From Methanobacteriota archaeon (lineage in GTDB: Archaea; Thermoplasmatota; Poseidoniia; Poseidoniales; Poseidoniaceae): 7,074 nucleotides of DNA. The position numbers and the translations under genes are program-made. The DNA lies in NCBI GenBank assembly GCA_002723635.1, contig PBMM01000007.1, forward strand, positions 51,598-58,671, given 5' to 3'. A model generated the notes under the pieces. It was given only the letters and a program-made list of their open reading frames with translations, did no database searches and was not told the DNA's origin. Of this stretch, positions 6,301 through 7,074 are shown one piece after another; position 1 is the first letter of the stretch; each line of letters opens with the position of its first letter.

Positions 6301-7074
6301 GGAGAAGGCACCGGAACCTGCAAGGTCGAAACCGATGTTGTTGCCGCTGAAATCAACGGTATCATAACTCAGGTCCTTGGTGGTGCTGGGGCCGAACTTC
6401 ATGGCTGCACCAGCGCTGTTGCTCACAGTGCCGGTGAATTCGCCGCCGAAGTCCTTGAGGTAGTAGGCACCTGCCACGGTCTGGGAATCCAGGTCCATGT
6501 TTAGCATGTCCATACTGCCAGCAGCACCGTTGCCGATGAGCACGCCGTAGTCGCCGCCGTTGACGGTCACAGCATCAGCGCTGGCGATGGTTGAGCCAGT
6601 CACCATGATACCCGCGTCGTTGGGGCTGTTGACCTCGATGGTGTCGAGGTGGCCAGCAGCGAAGTCGCCACCGATTTCCACACCAATGTCAGCGCCGTTG
6701 ATGGTACCGTCCTTGATCAAGGGCGTACCGGACTCACGCTTGTAGTCACCAAGGTCCGCGGGGTCGTCGCCAGCGCGGGCGACGAATTCGTAGCGGTCTT
6801 GGTAGTTGTTCGCACGGTTGTGCAGCACGTCAATCCACATCGTAGCAGAGGTGAGGTTGCTGTGCGAGATGTCCACAATCGGGAAGGTCACGCGAGCACC
6901 CTGACCGCTGTCCATGTAGTACGAGTAAGCGTAGTCAAGGCAGATGTTGTAGTTGTAGTTTCCAACGAGGCCTTCAGGCGGGGTGAGGACACCGCTCCAT
7001 CCTTGCCAGGAGTAGGTGGCGAAGCCCCAGTAGTGGTAGGGGTAGTACGCGTAGGATCCCGTGGGGGTCACGCC
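322..7074 (-). CDS. Giant modular surface protein fused to a type IV pilin-like module (5' end outside window)
   Basis: This one uninterrupted frame encodes at least 2,250 residues and ends at the TGA at 324-322. It is open to the window edge, so the signal peptide and true start are missing; the GTG at 7071 is used only to number residues. In order: Tyr/Trp-rich part (1-114), beta-helix (115-300), Ig/Cna_B-like (301-400), Tyr-rich linker, beta-helix with NosD-like turns (465-768), DSYGDG module (769-885), beta-helix (886-1110), CBM9/DOMON-like domain (1150-1320), cadherin-like repeats with NDAP ends (about 1405-1827), membrane-proximal beta domain, membrane helix (2035-2054), RR plus seven Glu, then a pilin module (2076-2249). 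Many N-X-S/T sequons suggest N-glycosylation. It is probably an extracellular, membrane-anchored adhesion or cell-envelope protein; beta-helix and CBM9-like parts suggest polysaccharide contact. No enzyme active site was recognised. The odd point is the pilin module after what looks like a normal C-terminal anchor. No promoter can be given because the start is outside. Confidence 0.9.
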   Translation of the reverse strand, partial: GVTPTGSYAYYPYHYWGFATYSWQGWSGVLTPPEGLVGNYNYNICLDYAYSYYMDSGQGARVTFPIVDISHSNLTSATMWIDVLHNRANNYQDRYEFVARAGDDPADLGDYKRESGTPLIKDGTINGADIGVEIGGDFAAGHLDTIEVNSPNDAGIMVTGSTIASADAVTVNGGDYGVLIGNGAAGSMDMLNMDLDSQTVAGAYYLKDFGGEFTGTVSNSAGAAMKFGPSTTKDLSYDTVDFSGNNIGFDLAGSGAFSFVDSTMGSTSNDFKISGSSVVDYIEGTVDTTSVDVTGSGEFNRMRQLDVTMTADQSDGNGAVGVSDVDVVLRSPEGATASSGTTDSTGVVQDMTFTSIVVDAAGSHTQDLNGYTVTSVAKVDYVWSSSTKNADFRYVEAGVTLTDASGNAETVELVDQFEHRICYYFQSSSYNYLERCANGWSSTSGSRTYDNGLVEYGYYYGSVDGGDLTGDSVLVDSPVWLLGGDTYDWNGTTMIVTGSVSGRDYMQFQPRYNQQVDVYMHDASMSGLSLNDDGELAGINFGYRFYSMNVDANNSTFNGIASIVGSLGYGYYNNYQLEMFNIRNSTISHYKGWTKLNNAIQEQDMCMRIYGGEGNAIENNTFINCAVGVEVQRSPYYYSHSNSEIGADNITIQNNVFEDGGEISDIRFYPQSSVDNGKVLNNVLNNTFGDDSAISAWDSSIKGLTISGNIIRGFAENGIYLNDIPGYEVSDNELYGPGEDSAGIYANGGFGDIMDNTVVDSDTGILMSEATQPVGSTTELCSISGNYRYSDSCTFSFAGNGSTLVIDMETDSWGYEISLEITKPDGTKDSWSTYTFSSNTAYNPLTTYTDAGTYTIDVSDSYGDGGVDLVAYYTSAVTGVTGPVISGNDVSMSPGSTSISTVGILLEDCTGTSINLADNFVAMPTDAILVDGCDVTDENSEILGGDLVSTTGIVSTSGDTVTLSGTEVSGFGIGVESDGGTLNIIDYAEIAGSSQAVWAYDTQFYVNYADFDGGASGVGLLLEDSGEALMYCIDLYGDSGMEIRNTDFRFNMGNVSSDHGIFVSDSVGKIENMTWMSTVTTEIELDQGAMVTSIGQDLTPSKLVVPVGTMIEEANLLDINAEHLNAPVTKEVGVSIVSTDGLRAAYISPDFQSDAMAVDGDNGDWVGAELNPSDDAMPGELTENFYVTYTENDDLYVAIDGLDLSTSDLLLYFDVTGGGSDEGYDYGATGAHDLPFEADFVYWAESDASNDLYAYGFLGWGVTSLSADNVDADFSGDFAEIMVPFSRLGGMPSSVRMIAVVQGDSSADVTEVYPDQAMDSSTTLQDFSEYYTVVLGANNLPTGVLSDEVLTYRTFLGSNVPSGEKEYNVMIKHTNDDCAVDWANEDGVNMSDNVVLDMNIKRACPTIDSSLTNVTVNEDSAAYTVSLTSYASDEQDTAASLTWAVDEGETVVVYGDTLLPAEGLVTWSLTGHDLSITPVADQFGEVQFNFTVTDSNGLQDDRSIRFVVENINDAPEICQRDANNDCVDTVMLFGDAAHVNYIPEDSIVGGQSVSVILSDRANVGTNAVNLIKDQPNENAPSRQNYTWAVTVDETCPLFSVGMVDGTVLTVTGKSGMAFEAGGSCDITLSLSDDGAENQNAVDEVITMSVVPVNDAPTIDDWDLQSGDTITWASNDSSLIYGEWTIRVLEDTEDVNELTFDLAALKNDVDHDLSDLTWSLLPKLDDQGRAYCAYSNYFSFTFNDDELVLDLVKDATTNAPINQIDYLYDGGVHQVNPAGKGFCEMELYLTDSAAAPTGFAYDINDDGYIQQTSLKRDVKIIVQNVAEQVPDYYFEATPGFDFNGVSNVMDGTWVPVTVTVTAGGDEGPYNHDSMLMITFQSDGHSETERDALYIDAPAYGQSVTVDSEVYVKAVTTTLWVEMDVKTCVDESCDMTKSVDDRFIADEPASHGKVTLPNSLDYWAEPGFYGSEDGTDSIRRPVLEDKDWCNNVMYNTLTGNIDVCDQADYGRGSFEITDQELPDVVRTIGASGVPSFAPSIVAVALAGIVVGLLALAGRRDEEEEEEEQSSIRFVDDETAVSPVIATILMVAITVVLSGVIYVWASSLAETDVKGVPRITFDIEDIDAYNAETGHWKIEVQQSETELATQAVEIKIFAAEIDGVYEVKMANSDGVYGFSPYNSDSLVTFSDSVRTEGDDKVSTFFVGDTIFVRTHLDDGTPLTDVTIQLSYAPEVGQGALLRTWSGLSYDLAA
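325..846 (-). other. Domain: archaeal type IV pilin-like module
   Basis: Residues 2076-2249. AVSPVIATILMVAITVVLSG begins a hydrophobic helix of about 25 residues that matches the archaeal type IV pilin N-terminal family (PF07790 type, xVSPVIxxILMVAITV). It is followed by about 145 residues of beta-rich sequence with KIEVQQSETEL, GDTIFVRTHLDDGT and a hydrophobic-aromatic end (RTWSGLSYDLAA), similar in size to a free-standing small pilin. In such proteins a prepilin peptidase cuts just before the hydrophobic helix, here between about residues 2075 and 2077. The preceding residues (SSIRFVDDET) have only one basic residue and three acids, unlike the basic leader usual for prepilins, so processing is uncertain. 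No Met start lies between the Glu run and the helix. Confidence 0.8.
904..969 (-). other. First membrane helix with RR stop-transfer signal
   Basis: Residues 2035-2056: a Pro-led hydrophobic helix (PSIVAVALAGIVVGLLALAG) followed by RR and then DEEEEEEE. In many archaeal surface proteins this combination is the very C-terminus, a membrane anchor with a short basic cytoplasmic tail, comparable to PGF-CTERM-like endings although no PGF motif is present. The positive-inside rule places the preceding 2,000 residues outside and the Glu run in the cytoplasm. Here the frame continues into the pilin module. Confidence 0.75.
1012..1590 (-). other. Domain: membrane-proximal beta domain
   Basis: Residues about 1828-2020, between the last cadherin-like repeat and the membrane helix. 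Strand patterns (VPVTVTVTAGGDEGP, SMLMITFQSDG, TTTLWVEMDVKTC) suggest an Ig/CARDB-like fold with Cys residues that could form disulphides (CVDESCD; WCNNV and DVCDQ). The family is not recognised with certainty. Confidence 0.4.
1591..2859 (-). other. Domain: tandem cadherin-like (Big_9/tandem-95) repeats
   Basis: Residues about 1405-1827 hold roughly three repeats. The first is textbook: VTVNEDSAAYTVSL, LSITPVADQFGEVQFNFTV, TDSNGLQDD and a terminal NINDAPEI (NDAP at 1511-1514). The second ends in VPVNDAPTI (NDAP at 1652-1655). The third starts near RVLEDTEDVNELTFDL and ends with VQNVAEQVP near 1827, lacking the NDAP end. The acidic ED, D-x-D and NDAP positions fit calcium-stiffened inter-domain joints in cadherin-like stalks. 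These repeats probably extend the binding modules away from the membrane. Confidence 0.8.
3112..3624 (-). other. Domain: CBM9/DOMON-like
   Basis: Residues about 1150-1320 match the layout of CBM9-like and related DOMON-type beta-sandwiches: AVDGDNGDWVGAEL at the start (VDG at 1157-1159, W1164), an ENDDLYVAIDG strand pair, LLLYFDVTGGG, LPFEADFVYW, and FAEIMVPFSRLGG before the last strands. By family knowledge such domains bind sugars or haem-like ligands. Here sugar binding at the cell surface is the more plausible inference; no specific ligand residues can be assigned. Confidence 0.6.
3742..4416 (-). other. Domain: beta-helix, block 3
   Basis: Residues about 886-1110 return to beta-helix turns: GPVISGNDVSM, STVGILLEDCTGTSI, LADNFVAMPTDAILVDGC, DTVTLSGTEVSGFGIGVES, SGVGLLLEDSGEAL, MEIRNTDFRF and SSDHGIFVSDS. 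It ends in a region (LVVPVGTMIEEANLLDINAE) that looks like a capping strand set and linker to the next domain. No active-site residues were recognised. Confidence 0.65.
4417..4767 (-). other. Domain: DSYGDG module inserted between beta-helices
   Basis: Residues about 769-885 form a beta-sandwich-like module with a DSWGYEISLEITKPDGT segment, then TDAGTYTIDVSDSYGDGG (DSYGDGG at 859-865), and a probable disulphide between C780 and the Cys of SDSCTF. This 'DxWGyEi ... GxYtxxvxDsyGDG' layout recurs in secreted proteins of marine microbes and animals; the acidic DSYGDG loop looks suited to calcium. The beta-helix pattern resumes just after it (GPVISGNDVSM), so it sits as an insertion. Confidence 0.55.
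4768..5679 (-). other. Domain: NosD-like beta-helix, block 2
   Basis: Residues about 465-768 carry classic PbH1 turns: AIENNTFINCAVGVEV, NITIQNNVFEDGG, LTISGNIIRGFAENGIYL, YEVSDNELYGPGED, SAGIYANGG and IMDNTVVDSDTGILM. The Asn/Gly-rich 'I-x-x-N-x-[IV/F]-x-[ND]' ladder is the signature of NosD/periplasmic copper-binding-type and pectate-lyase-like helices. This is the clearest beta-helix in the protein. Tyr-rich stretches (GYGYYNNY, SPYYYSHS) project from it. Confidence 0.75.
5872..6171 (-). other. Domain: Ig-like / Cna_B-like beta-sandwich
   Basis: Residues about 301-400 have the pattern of a carboxypeptidase-regulatory or Cna_B-like domain: VGVSDVDVVLRSPEG, then SSGTTDSTGVVQDMTF, then NGYTVTSVAKV. 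The 'variable strand - TDSTG - strand' arrangement is characteristic of stalk domains in surface proteins. Its likely role is a rigid spacer between beta-helix blocks; family placement is by eye only. Confidence 0.5.
6172..6729 (-). other. Domain: right-handed beta-helix, block 1
   Basis: Residues about 115-300 show short repeating strands ending in small or polar turns, for example DGTINGADIGVEIGG, NDAGIMVTGSTI, NGGDYGVLIGN and FSGNNIGFDLAG. The repeat spacing of roughly 20-30 residues and the G-[IV]-x-[ILV] pattern are typical of PbH1-type parallel beta-helices in secreted archaeal and bacterial proteins. No catalytic residues of polysaccharide lyases can be identified, so a structural or binding role is as likely as enzymatic activity. 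Confidence 0.65.
6730..7074 (-). other. Domain: Tyr/Trp-rich N-terminal part of the visible protein
   Basis: Residues 1-114 of the visible part. Residues 7-52 contain twelve Tyr and three Trp, with clusters such as YAYYPYHYW and YNYNICLDYAYSYY. The later part (ITFP-like strands, then YEFVARAGDD at about 93-102) looks like the end of a beta-sandwich. I do not recognise the family. A secreted, aromatic-rich beta domain, possibly ligand-binding, is an inference. Confidence 0.4.

Noticed and set aside
7069..7071. GTG as the true start of the giant protein
   Set aside because: The frame is open upstream to the window edge, no signal peptide follows, and the sequence begins in the middle of a folded-looking Tyr-rich domain, so the real start is outside.

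Overview
The window most likely comes from a planktonic euryarchaeon, with marine group II (Candidatus Poseidoniales, Thermoplasmatota) as my best guess. The main evidence is an archaeal type IV pilin N-terminal segment (AVSPVIATILMVAITV) in a very large, acidic, Asp/Gly/Ser/Thr-rich surface protein built of beta-helix and cadherin-like modules. Base composition is moderately GC-rich. The taxonomic call rests on protein style and is an inference.

Both genes are on the minus strand. Reading in the direction of transcription, from high to low coordinates, nearly the whole window (7074 to 322) is one open frame whose start lies outside the window. It encodes at least 2,250 residues of a secreted, membrane-anchored protein. 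The order of modules is: a Tyr/Trp-rich N-terminal part; a beta-helix; an Ig-like/Cna_B-like domain; a second beta-helix with NosD-like repeats; a DSYGDG module; a third beta-helix; a CBM9/DOMON-like domain; about three cadherin-like repeats ending in NDAP; a membrane-proximal beta domain; a membrane helix; RR followed by seven Glu; and a complete archaeal pilin-like module with its own hydrophobic helix and a C-terminal beta domain.

After the stop codon comes a 156-base gap holding three closely packed hairpins, one with a cUUCGg tetraloop and one a perfect 24-bp palindrome. It is followed by the first 55 codons of a HAD-superfamily phosphatase, whose end lies outside the window.

The most unusual point is the in-frame joining of a giant cell-surface protein to a pilin module. 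The predicted topology is a membrane hairpin, with the acidic linker in the cytoplasm where a prepilin peptidase acts. Cleavage there could release a pilin-like subunit from a polyprotein, or the pilin helix could stay as a second anchor. The HAD enzyme shows no functional link to the surface protein. The long plus-strand open frames are codon-bias shadows of the giant gene.
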